Of a DNA stretch of 11,676 bases, positions 5,988 through 11,623 are shown piece by piece. A program made the position numbers and the translations under genes. This stretch comes from Nitrososphaerales archaeon TH526 (GTDB taxonomy: Archaea; Thermoproteota; Nitrososphaeria; Nitrososphaerales; Nitrososphaeraceae). Every line of letters starts with the position of its first letter. Positions within the stretch are counted from its first letter, which is position 1. Under the pieces are notes generated by a model. The model was given only the letters and a program-made list of their open reading frames with translations. It ran no database searches and had not been told where the DNA came from. Where the stretch lies: the NCBI GenBank assembly GCA_014523665.1, contig JAATVR010000179.1, positions 1-11,676 of the forward strand. The letters are read 5' to 3'.

Positions 5988-6404
5988 ATGGAAACTAAAG
6001 CAAAATCTAAAAAATCAAGAGTGTCGAAAAGAGCTGGAAGGTCCCTTCCTATTGTTCATGAATCATGTAACTTCACAGGTTATGATGCTGAACTACTTAT
6101 GAATGAAACTGAAAAACTAAGGGAATTGATTACTAAAAGAGGAACACTTGAAATCTTAATACCTCTATGCTGCACTACAGATCCAGTTCGTTATATAAAG
6201 TTCAGAAGATCTATGAAAGGATTTAGCAGCAAAACACTAGCAATAAGACTTAAACAACTAGAAGGAAATGGAATTCTTGAAAGGAAAGCATATAATGAGA
6301 TACCCCCAAGGGTTGAATATCGCCTTACAGGTAAAGGACAAGAACTTGTAGAATCAGTGATAGGTCTATTACAATGGATGAGGAAATGGTCTAATTTAGC
6401 TTAA
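5988..6404 (+). CDS. HxlR-type winged-helix regulator with three cysteines, candidate arsenic sensor
   Basis: A 138-residue DNA-binding protein. Seen: basic N-terminal tail (KAKSKKSRVSKRAGRS), then the HxlR/MarR-like order of helix (RGTLEILIPLCCTTDPVRYI, 51-70), F-R-R-S-M-K-G-F-S-S-K-T-L recognition region (72-84), helix AIRLKQLEGNGILERKAY and the wing with IPPRVEYRLTGKGQEL (105-120), ending in the dimer helix LLQWMRKW. HxlR members act as dimeric repressors or activators, some through thiol chemistry. This one has C27 (ESCNFTG) and the vicinal pair C61-C62 placed where most family members have ordinary hydrophobic residues. With divergent arsM sharing its promoter, I infer an As(III)- or thiol-responsive regulator of arsM and of itself. 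It could instead sense oxidants, or act elsewhere. No ArsR-type signature (ELCVC) is present. Confidence 0.82.
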   Translation: METKAKSKKSRVSKRAGRSLPIVHESCNFTGYDAELLMNETEKLRELITKRGTLEILIPLCCTTDPVRYIKFRRSMKGFSSKTLAIRLKQLEGNGILERKAYNEIPPRVEYRLTGKGQELVESVIGLLQWMRKWSNLA

Positions 6405-6525
6405 GGTAATCATTTGAAGAGACTAACGGTCAAAATACCGGTTTTACAAACTTATGCCTAGTGATATTTTAACACTTTCACGCTTAGGACTTTGTTAAGC
6501 TTTAACTAGTAACATTCGCGTAGTG

Positions 6526-6780
6526 TTATCGATCTTCTTGATTTTGTAATTCTTCTATTCCTTTATTCGTTATACTCAACATTCTAAAATCTGCACCACT
6601 AAACTTAATTCCTACAGTTATCAATTCAAGACCTGCTAATTCGTTAATGTATTTCCGTGCTTCTGACTCTGGAAGTCCACTCTCCCCAATCACTGCTGAA
6701 TCCATAATACCGCTGCTGGGATTGCTTTCTGTTTTGTCCGAAATGATATTTAGTATTTTTTGTAACTCATTTCTAATCAT
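6526..6780 (-). CDS. Small winged-helix protein
   Basis: An 84-residue protein with a winged-helix pattern: helix NELQKILNIISDK, a segment VIGESGLPESEARKYINELA (about 30-49) that reads as helix-turn-helix with its recognition helix, then LELITVGIKFSGADFRMLSIT as the beta wing and NKGIEELQNQ as the closing helix. It resembles the stand-alone small wHTH proteins common in Nitrososphaeria and is probably a DNA-binding regulator of unknown target. Its ATG overlaps the stop of the upstream 51-aa gene in the four-base ATGA arrangement, which indicates translational coupling and a shared promoter. It faces the HxlR-type gene convergently, with about 120 bases between the stops in which I see no clear terminator. 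Confidence 0.7.
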   Translation of the reverse strand: MIRNELQKILNIISDKTESNPSSGIMDSAVIGESGLPESEARKYINELAGLELITVGIKFSGADFRMLSITNKGIEELQNQEDR

Positions 6781-6932
6781 ATTAATCCCTCACCAGTAAC
6801 TATTTTGGATGTCCTTCCAAAAAATTTTAGAGACTTTGGACAACGCTTGAGGGTCGAGTTATCACGTTCGTCAATCTTCAAATTTTCAGTATCTAATAGG
6901 GCATTACAATGTGGACAGTTAAATGCTATCAT
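6777..6932 (-). CDS. 51-aa three-cysteine zinc-finger-like protein
   Basis: ATG 6932 to TGA 6777 encodes a 51-residue protein: MIAFNCPHCNALLDTENL, then an acidic/basic linker, KRCPKSLKFFGRT and a short tail. C6 and C9 form a normal zinc knuckle (CPHC). The second knuckle is CPKS, so the expected fourth cysteine is Ser34, and H8 or another residue would have to complete a site. The gene is supported by its ATGA overlap with the downstream winged-helix gene and by a strong TATA-like tttatata on the minus strand, centred about 27 nt upstream (6955-6962). The two are probably one functional unit, for example a zinc-dependent partner of the DNA-binding protein. That is inference, and the family is unknown to me. 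Confidence 0.65.
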   Translation of the reverse strand: MIAFNCPHCNALLDTENLKIDERDNSTLKRCPKSLKFFGRTSKIVTGEGLI

Positions 6933-6954
6933 TTTATAGTATTTGAGATGTAGA

Positions 6955-6962
6955 TATATAAA
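6955..6962 (-). promoter_or_regulatory. TATA box of the three-cysteine/winged-helix operon
   Basis: The minus strand reads tttatata, the best TATA match in the window, centred about 27 nt before ATG 6932. This fits a leaderless transcript of the two overlapping genes. Confidence 0.6.
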
Positions 6963-6969
6963 ATATTAT

Positions 6970-7266
6970 GTGACTAAATCACTGTGATTAAGATAATAAT
7001 ATTCTAGTCCTTCGAGAGACGTATATCATTAGTGATTTTGATAGGGGAAGATAATGCGCGCAGTGAGGACCCACGACGGCCTACCTACCCACTTTGTGAA
7101 AGTATTGTCATATTATGGACATTCTAACTAATTATGCCTTGCACCAATAACTGTGCAGACCTGTTAAATTAGGACTGATCTATAAACTTTATTGCGCTTC
7201 TATTTCAATTTGATACATCTATCACCAATTTTCAAAATGACGATACAAAATAATTTTATCTTATGA
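6970..7266. other. Intergenic stretch of about 300 bases
   Basis: No frame of protein-like composition is seen on either strand. A GC-richer patch at about 7055-7093 (around atgcgcgcagtgaggaccca) stands out in AT-rich surroundings and could belong to a structured RNA, but I can form only very short stems in it. The minus-strand 91-codon frame at 7200-7475 is an antisense shadow. Confidence 0.4.
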
Positions 7267-7277
7267 GTGAGTACATG

Positions 7278-7287
7278 TATTATATAT
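7278..7287 (+). promoter_or_regulatory. TATA box before the 97-aa gene
   Basis: The segment tattatatat is centred about 28-29 nt before ATG 7312, the usual leaderless spacing here. It lies downstream of the GTG at 7267, which argues against that earlier start. Confidence 0.5.
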
Positions 7288-7311
7288 GTGAGAAGGAGTA
7301 TCAAAAAACTC

Positions 7312-7605
7312 ATGCCACTCAGTGTTGAAGATAGAGGGGTTTTAGAACGACAAGTTGATAATTTCCTATCATTGATACCGCAGTATGTTGAAATGTTTCG
7401 CGACAAGCAAAGCCAATTGCACATTAAGGAGCCTAATGACGCAGTGTTAGGTTTTGTATTAGGATCTATTAACACTTCTTTCGCTCCTACTTTGACTCAC
7501 CTCGCTTTTACAAACAGACTGACTCCTGATATTATGACTGAAGTAAGTGAAATTGTGTTTAGAAGAATTGCAGAAATACGCGACAGAATTTTTGATACAG
7601 GTTGA
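7312..7605 (+). CDS. Hypothetical protein, 97 aa
   Basis: A soluble, mostly helical protein: MPLSVEDRGVLERQVDNFL, IPQYVEMFRDKQSQLHIK, EPNDAVLGFVLGSINTSF, APTLTHLAFTNRLTPD and a final helix TEVSEIVFRRIAEIRDRIF. No cysteine, signal peptide or membrane segment is seen. The frame is open from GTG 7267, but the TATA-like sequence at 7278-7287 falls inside that extension and is at leaderless distance from ATG 7312; a purine-rich gaaggag (7292-7298) also precedes the ATG. The residues of the extension (STCIIYVRRSIKK) are unlike the rest. I believe it is a conserved thaumarchaeal hypothetical, with no function known to me. Confidence 0.65.
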   Translation: MPLSVEDRGVLERQVDNFLSLIPQYVEMFRDKQSQLHIKEPNDAVLGFVLGSINTSFAPTLTHLAFTNRLTPDIMTEVSEIVFRRIAEIRDRIFDTG

Positions 7606-7642
7606 ATAAAAAATAAGCTTAGAATGCTCGTCCTACCCATGA

Positions 7643-7670
7643 CATACTTCACATGAAAGTATCCATACTT
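7643..7670. repeat. Alternating CATACTT repeats able to form rival hairpins
   Basis: CATACTT occurs at 7643-7649 and 7664-7670 with the inverse AAAGTAT at 7656-7662 between them. The middle copy can pair with either flank, giving a 6-bp stem with a 7-nt loop or a nearly spacerless palindrome. It lies about 40 nt after the stop of the 97-aa gene. There is no T-run, so a protein-binding site is as likely as an RNA hairpin. Confidence 0.35.
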
Positions 7671-7731
7671 ACTCGAAACAATCGTAGGTGACTGACAGAG
7701 CTTGTTTAATAGTTTTTAGGATCCTTAACCT

Positions 7732-7926
7732 ATGGTATGGTCTGCCATGAGTTGTGAGAACCCACGCCACAAGGAACACGTAAAGAACTTTGTAAAAGGA
7801 TTCCCTACAGCAAAAGGAAGGGTGCCCGACACTATTATAATGGTAGATCCGAATAATTGGTATATTTCAGATATTCCAAAATTTAACACTGTTCCATGCT
7901 GCCAGACAGATTTGCTCTATCAGTGA
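7732..7926 (+). CDS. Hypothetical protein, 64 aa (doubtful)
   Basis: ATG 7732 begins MVWSAMSCENPRHKEHVKNF, followed by GFPTAKGRVPDTIIMVDPNN, then WYISDIPKFNTVPCCQTDLL and the stop. Three cysteines (one CC pair) and the Pro/Asp-rich middle look protein-like, but no domain is recognised. A tttaat element at 7705-7710 is about 24 nt upstream of the ATG, in keeping with other promoters in the window. A second ATG (7747) lies five codons in. It could be a small conserved protein or chance; the promoter raises it above the other short frames. Confidence 0.38.
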   Translation: MVWSAMSCENPRHKEHVKNFVKGFPTAKGRVPDTIIMVDPNNWYISDIPKFNTVPCCQTDLLYQ

Positions 7927-8000
7927 GGACATAATTCGAGCAAGCAATCCCGAGCGAAGAAAAGAACCATATTAACCATGTACCTGCCAACATGATCAGT

Positions 8001-8010
8001 TAAAATATTA
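8001..8010 (+). promoter_or_regulatory. TATA box before the 133-aa gene
   Basis: taaaatatta is centred about 28-29 nt before ATG 8034 and is preceded by gt. It would give a leader of only a few bases. Confidence 0.5.
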
Positions 8011-8033
8011 GCCGGCTTCTTTTCTATCCGAAT

Positions 8034-8435
8034 ATGAGTGATAACAAGGACAGCAACAAATATGAGGATATGTATGTAATCGTTAAGCAGGTCAAAGTAG
8101 TGGGTTCAAAAGAGATATTTGAGTTACAATTTGTAGATGGAAATGGAAACTCGGAATTTTCAAGCTCTAATGAGGACTACAGAGAGTTGTTTAAAATGTT
8201 ACTTTCAAAATATGTACCCCTGTGTGATATAGGCAGAAAGGAATTTCAGTATAGGATACCACAGGTTCCAATATCTTCTGATGAAATGAAATCAGTGGCT
8301 CAGGAATTGAAGGGAGACCTGGAGAGATTTGCACGAGATCCTACTAATGATCCTAATTTAAGAAGGATAAAGCAGTTAATCTATGACGTAATACAGGATA
8401 TAGAAAACCAATTGAAGGCAGATAAAGGCGCATGA
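8034..8435 (+). CDS. Hypothetical protein, 133 aa
   Basis: An acidic soluble protein. The first half alternates beta-like segments (MYVIVKQVKVVGSKEIFELQ, FVDGNGNSEF) and a helix (EDYRELFKMLLSKYVPL). The second half is helical (DEMKSVAQELKGDLERFA, NLRRIKQLIYDVIQDIENQL). No catalytic motif, metal site or membrane segment is seen; there is a single cysteine (PLCDIG). ATG 8034 has a good TATA-like element at leaderless distance and clear protein-like composition, so I am confident that it is a gene, but I recognise no family. It is probably alone: the next small gene has its own TATA box. Confidence 0.7.
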   Translation: MSDNKDSNKYEDMYVIVKQVKVVGSKEIFELQFVDGNGNSEFSSSNEDYRELFKMLLSKYVPLCDIGRKEFQYRIPQVPISSDEMKSVAQELKGDLERFARDPTNDPNLRRIKQLIYDVIQDIENQLKADKGA

Positions 8436-8455
8436 GGCCTTTGTACTACTGCACT

Positions 8456-8467
8456 AGTGGTACCACT
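8456..8467. promoter_or_regulatory. 12-bp perfect palindrome upstream of a small gene
   Basis: agtggt followed directly by accact, 23 nt upstream of the TATA-like tatatatg and 52 nt upstream of ATG 8520. Its position suits an upstream operator or activator site. It is short enough that chance is possible. Confidence 0.3.
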
Positions 8468-8489
8468 CCCATTGGGTGCTAGCCTATCC

Positions 8490-8497
8490 TATATATG
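8490..8497 (+). promoter_or_regulatory. TATA box before the 46-aa three-cysteine gene
   Basis: tatatatg is centred about 26-27 nt before ATG 8520. It lies inside the longer open frame that begins near 8457, so that frame's first 21 codons are probably untranslated promoter DNA. Confidence 0.5.
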
Positions 8498-8519
8498 TGA
8501 ATTCCCAGTAGGTACTTCT

Positions 8520-8660
8520 ATGAAATGCCCAAGTTGTAAGGAAGCAATTGTAGGAACCAAAGTCCCTAAGGAGGGTCAGTTTATTTGCTATCCCAATGAC
8601 ACTGAGGGGGGTAGTTCTGTTACACAAATAGGTTCCAGTGGAAGTTTACCCTCTAATTGA
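8520..8660 (+). CDS. 46-aa CxxC protein with glycine/serine tail
   Basis: From ATG 8520 the product reads MKCPSCKEAIVGTKVPKEG, QFICYPNDTEGGSS, then VTQIGSSGSLPSN. C3/C6 form a zinc knuckle at the extreme N-terminus. C23 would start a second knuckle, but its partner position is N26, so only three cysteines are present, as in the 51-aa protein at 6777-6932. The tail is Gly/Ser-rich and probably flexible. The frame is open upstream to 8457, but the TATA-like box at 8490-8497 decides for 8520. The function is unknown; small single-knuckle proteins are usually adaptors in nucleic-acid or protein complexes. Confidence 0.5.
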   Translation: MKCPSCKEAIVGTKVPKEGQFICYPNDTEGGSSVTQIGSSGSLPSN

Positions 8661-8751
8661 TAACGTTTTTACACGACCGAAAGTATTAAAATATCACTAG
8701 TAACATGCAAACTGAATTCAGAAAACCGGATTTCTACTAGTCTATACCCGT

Positions 8752-8955
8752 ATGAACTCCTACTTCGCAAAGACAGTACAAATAGTAAAGAAGATAATAG
8801 CGGAACTAAAGGCAACTAATACCACAATCATAGGTCAACCACCTTCCAAAGGTAAGGCTGTAATGGCTGCATCTTTAGCCAAAGGATTACTTAAAGACAA
8901 AAGCAAGCCTACGTCTACGATGTTAGTATTACAAAGTGTTGCATTGCAGACCTAG
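8752..8955 (+). CDS. Hypothetical basic protein, 67 aa (doubtful)
   Basis: The peptide begins MNSYFAKTVQIVKKIIAELK, continues ATNTTIIGQPPSKGKAVMAA and ends LLKDKSKPTSTMLVLQSVAL. It is basic, rich in Lys, Thr and Ala, with one probable N-terminal amphipathic helix. I see no TATA-like sequence at leaderless distance; the nearest A/T-rich element (attaaaatatcac, about 8685-8697) is some 60 nt upstream. Palindromic hexamers (actagt twice) and ctgaattcag lie between. It may be a real small gene or an open frame by chance, in front of the cupredoxin promoter. Confidence 0.3.
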   Translation: MNSYFAKTVQIVKKIIAELKATNTTIIGQPPSKGKAVMAASLAKGLLKDKSKPTSTMLVLQSVALQT

Positions 8956-8964
8956 TTTATTTAA
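8956..8964 (+). promoter_or_regulatory. TATA box before the cupredoxin-like gene
   Basis: tttatttaa is centred about 29 nt before ATG 8989, matching the leaderless pattern of neighbouring genes. Confidence 0.5.
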
Positions 8965-8988
8965 GGCGTATCATACAGTACGAGAAAT

Positions 8989-9831
8989 ATGGGTAATTAC
9001 TTTTTTCTTACTTCAACCTTGGGATTGCTGCTCGTTTTAGTATATTTTAGTCCCCTGGTGTCGCACGAGCAGAATGTACTTGGGTCAGTATCAGATGATG
9101 TCGATAACGCTGCTGTGGAACAACCGTTACAGCAGTTACTACCTGACAACGGAACGTCTGGTGCTGCAAAAGATGTTTACGATACACATGAATTCAATGT
9201 GGGAGATGGTGCACAAAATTTGTTTATTTTGATACCAAATGAAGGACATCATGGCCCACAAGAAGATGAAGACAGGTTCCTGGATCAACCATTTATTCCT
9301 CAAAATGCAGTCTTAAATAAGGGAACAACTATTATTTGGCTCAATGGTGATGTAGGTCATGAACACAATCTTGTAGTTACTAATAATTCGACAGGCGGAT
9401 CTGTATATGAAACTGGTGCATTCCCAGAGTTTGAAGTAAGGAGTTTAGTTCTTAATGAAACAGGTAATTATCATTATACAGATACTGAAGAATACGAAGA
9501 AGGATTTGTAATGAATGGAAATATAGAAGTAGTGGATCAGACACAAACATCATCACCGTCATCACCTACATCACTGGCAGATAATACTCAAAGTTCAGCC
9601 GATACTGTTGGAGTATTAATGGTTCCCACGCAGAACATTCAGTTGTACACTACTGATCTTGAGAGTAGAGGTTTCGATATAGACAGTACATATAACTTCA
9701 AAGATCGTAGAGGAGGTCAGAGCGGAACTGGTGACGAACAAACGTTGATTGTATGGACAACAGCTGGCATGGATTTGTCCAATATAGCTACAAACCTACA
9801 AGAGTTCTCATCAGGGCTTCCATATAGCTAG
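8989..9831 (+). CDS. Exported cupredoxin-fold protein with unrecognised C-terminal domain
   Basis: A 280-residue protein. Residues 1-25 form a hydrophobic signal segment (FFLTSTLGLLLVLVYFSPLV), so it acts outside the membrane, perhaps anchored. Residues 65-183 follow the plastocyanin-like order: KGTTIIWLNGDVGHEHNLVV (111-130) with H124 and H126, then FEVRSLVLNETGNYHYTDTE (148-167) and EEGFVMNGNIEVV (170-182) with M175. In copper-carrying cupredoxins the Y-x-Y is followed by Cys and, a few residues on, His; here those places hold Thr/Asp and Glu/Tyr, and the protein has no cysteine. An ordinary type 1 copper site is therefore missing. A Ser/Thr/Pro linker (184-204) leads to a domain (205-280; VGVLMVPTQNIQLYTTDLES, GGQSGTGDEQTLIVWTT) that I cannot name. 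Such multi-cupredoxin inventories are typical of ammonia-oxidising archaea. Confidence 0.82.
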   Translation: MGNYFFLTSTLGLLLVLVYFSPLVSHEQNVLGSVSDDVDNAAVEQPLQQLLPDNGTSGAAKDVYDTHEFNVGDGAQNLFILIPNEGHHGPQEDEDRFLDQPFIPQNAVLNKGTTIIWLNGDVGHEHNLVVTNNSTGGSVYETGAFPEFEVRSLVLNETGNYHYTDTEEYEEGFVMNGNIEVVDQTQTSSPSSPTSLADNTQSSADTVGVLMVPTQNIQLYTTDLESRGFDIDSTYNFKDRRGGQSGTGDEQTLIVWTTAGMDLSNIATNLQEFSSGLPYS

Positions 9832-9879
9832 GAGAGAGTTTTCTGCTTTAGCTATGGGAATTCGAAGTGTGTAAGAAGG

Positions 9880-10488
9880 CTATACGAAAGGCTTAACCAG
9901 AATATATGTTCCAAGTCCGACGAGGACAAAAGGCAAAACTATGTGTCCAATACGCCGTACTTTGGAAGCGACTAGTGGGTGATTTATGATACAGTATCAT
10001 GCTATACACCATACTCCGGTCATTGCCATTAAAATTACAATAAGCGTAGTCGTTTGACCTACAGAACTATACTGTGTGAACATAGGAGTATAAACCCTAA
10101 TGTTATCACCCCCATTTGAAAGTGATGGCTGCAACAGCCAAAAAAGATAGATACTGCTTGTTCCATCTATTATTCGTCTTTTGTATTGCATGTATTGAAG
10201 TAGATACTCTGTCTTCTTTCTTTATGATCTGAACTAGCCTCTTGGCGCCTAATACTATCTGCATTATGCCTAATAACCCTATAATATACGGCGGAACTAT
10301 CAGTGGAATACGCGAACCTAGTGCACTGATACCTATAAGCAGACCTATCCCTAAATACTGGCCCAATACTACTTATCTAACTGGAAATATTGAGGAAGAG
10401 AAGAACATAATAATCAGAAAAATATGATCAATGTTGGTGGCTGTAAGGCCGCTACGCCAATTGCCAACTGACTGATAATTTCTGTCAT
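9880..10488 (-). pseudogene. cadD-family cadmium resistance transporter, decayed full length
   Basis: Read on the minus strand, the whole length of a CadD-type transporter can be recovered, from ATG 10488 (MTEIISQLAIGVAAL) to TAG 9882-9880, about 203 codons as in the family. In order: TATNIDHIFLIIMFF (the family's NIDD motif with D to H), VVLGQYLGIGLLIGISALGS, PPYIIGLLGIMQIVLGAKRL, FLAVAAITF, NGGDNIRVYTPMFTQY, LIVILMAMTGVWCIA and a final INHPLVASKVRRIGHIVLPF with VLVGLGTYILVKPFV. Lesions: a frameshift near 10446, TAA at 10375-10373, a one-base loss near 10115-10121 inside ITF(A)NGGDN, and TGA at 9999-9997. CadD proteins export or sequester Cd2+ at the membrane; this copy cannot. The family identification rests on several motifs in correct order. 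Confidence 0.85.
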
Positions 10489-10888
10489 CACTTACATTTG
10501 CAAAAGGCATATTGACCTCTTATTATATGTTAAATAATTGCCAGACATACGTATTGGCTATAAACCAAAATGATTCTGATAGGGGACTGTTATGGAGTAA
10601 TTCATGGTACGTTCTCAAGAAAGCCGTCGCGATTTGGCTGGAGTGTTGAATGCAAGTTACCATTAAGTGGAAAAATAATGTTCCTTTCACAATTAACTTG
10701 GGCTAAATAACATAGTATCAAGAGTGTGATAACAATAAGGGAACGACCATTGAACGAAAAATGGTTTCCACAAGGTTGTAAAATTGACTATAGACATTTA
10801 ATAGTCAACGAAGACTCGCAGAGTTAACAGAAGCTGAAATCTACAATATCTCTATAAACAGGTTCAAAGTTAAACAAGGAGAACAATA
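10489..10888. other. Intergenic stretch of about 400 bases
   Basis: The cadD-side end carries an A/T-rich promoter-like segment (ttatttaacatataataag on the minus strand, about 10518-10536). A 46-codon ATG frame on the plus strand (10570-10710, MILIGDCYGVIHGTFSRK...) has no promoter at the usual distance and is probably chance. A stem-loop lies at 10784-10808. Otherwise I see nothing. Confidence 0.4.
10784..10808. repeat. Inverted repeat, 8-bp arms, 9-nt loop
   Basis: ttgactat and atagtcaa are exact reverse complements around agacattta. It lies about 80 nt upstream of the first YnfA-like gene. It could be an operator or an unrelated hairpin. No T-run follows. Confidence 0.35.
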
Positions 10889-11267
10889 TTGCCTGATACT
10901 TTTAAAGTGAAGAAGATACTGTATTCACTATTTTTCTTCTTCATTGCTGGCCTTTGTGAAATTGGAGGTGGTTATTTGGTTTGGTTATGGTTGCGAGAAG
11001 ATATGAGCTGGATATTTGGCGCCATAGGTGGGTTTATTTTATTTTTATATGGTATTGTTCCTACCTTTCAACCTTCGCATTTTCACAGAATATACGCAGC
11101 TTATGGTGGAGTCTTTATTGCAATGATTTTATTGTGGGGTTTAATCTTTGAAAAATGTTATTCCTGACTTTTATGATATATTAGGCGCTACAATAGCAAT
11201 TATTGGGATAGTCATAATATTTTATGTTCCTAGAAAAGGAGAAGAATCATTATGGCAGAAACAGTAA
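10889..11267 (+). pseudogene. UPF0060/YnfA-type small membrane transporter, frameshifted
   Basis: TTG 10889, preceded at proper spacing by aaggag, one of the few Shine-Dalgarno-like sites here, starts a protein of the UPF0060 (YnfA) family: [60 protein letters not shown] and [16 protein letters not shown]. The frame then stops at TGA 11165-11167 after 92 codons. Moving by one base at the AAAAAT run (11151-11156) continues the family's end perfectly as [20 protein letters not shown] with IFYVPRKGEESLWQKQ, ending at TAA 11265-11267. Members have four short membrane helices and are related to small multidrug transporters; the lesion removes the fourth. It is either a pseudogene, a sequencing error at the A-run, or, less likely, programmed slippage. 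It overlaps the next gene by 16 nt. Confidence 0.8.
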
Positions 11268-11623
11268 TTACAGATAACCTAGCATTAAGCGTATTTACAA
11301 GTATCATATTGTTTTTTGTAGCGGCACTTGCTGAAATCGGTGGAGGATATCTTGTATGGAAGTGGATACGCGAAAGAAAAGGAATAGTGTTTGGCTTATT
11401 TGGTGGAATCATTTTATTCATTTATGGTATCATCCCTACACTACAACCTTCTAGCTTTGGAAGGGTTTATGCTGCGTACGGTAGAATCTTTGTTATATCT
11501 GCAGTTATATAGGGAGTGTTTATAGACAGAAAAAAACCTTACGATCATTTCAGATTATTTTGTGGCCGTATTATTACCATTGCCTTTGAATCAGTTATTT
11601 TTTATTTTTCAAAACGTTTTTAG
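11252..11623 (+). pseudogene. Second UPF0060/YnfA-type gene, broken by an amber codon
   Basis: ATG 11252 (MAETVITDNLALSVFTSIIL) starts a close paralogue of the preceding gene: [40 protein letters not shown] and TLQPSSFGRVYAAYGRIFVI. At 11510-11512 TAG stands where relatives, and the upstream copy (ILLWGLI), have Trp; TGG to TAG is a single change. After it the same frame goes on as GVFIDRKKPYDHF, and weaker similarity (IITIAFESVIFYFSKR) continues to TAG 11621-11623. The usually invariant second Gly of AYGG is Arg here, a further sign of relaxed selection. A purine-rich ggagaagaatcatt precedes the start, inside the end of the first copy, so the two were once co-translated. The truncated 86-residue product would lack the last helix. 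After 11623 I see nothing. Confidence 0.78.

Noticed and set aside
7055..7093. GC-rich patch as a structured non-coding RNA
   Set aside because: Only stems of about three pairs can be drawn by eye; without a conserved structure this is not supportable.
9997..10375. Two separate small membrane-protein genes in place of one cadD pseudogene
   Set aside because: Their segments join into a single collinear CadD-type sequence with known motif order and normal total length, and neither fragment has its own proper start.
11510..11512. In-frame TAG in the second YnfA-type gene as a pyrrolysine codon
   Set aside because: The position is Trp in the neighbouring paralogue and TAG is one step from TGG. 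Other decay signs are present and I see no reason to expect pyrrolysine machinery in this group.
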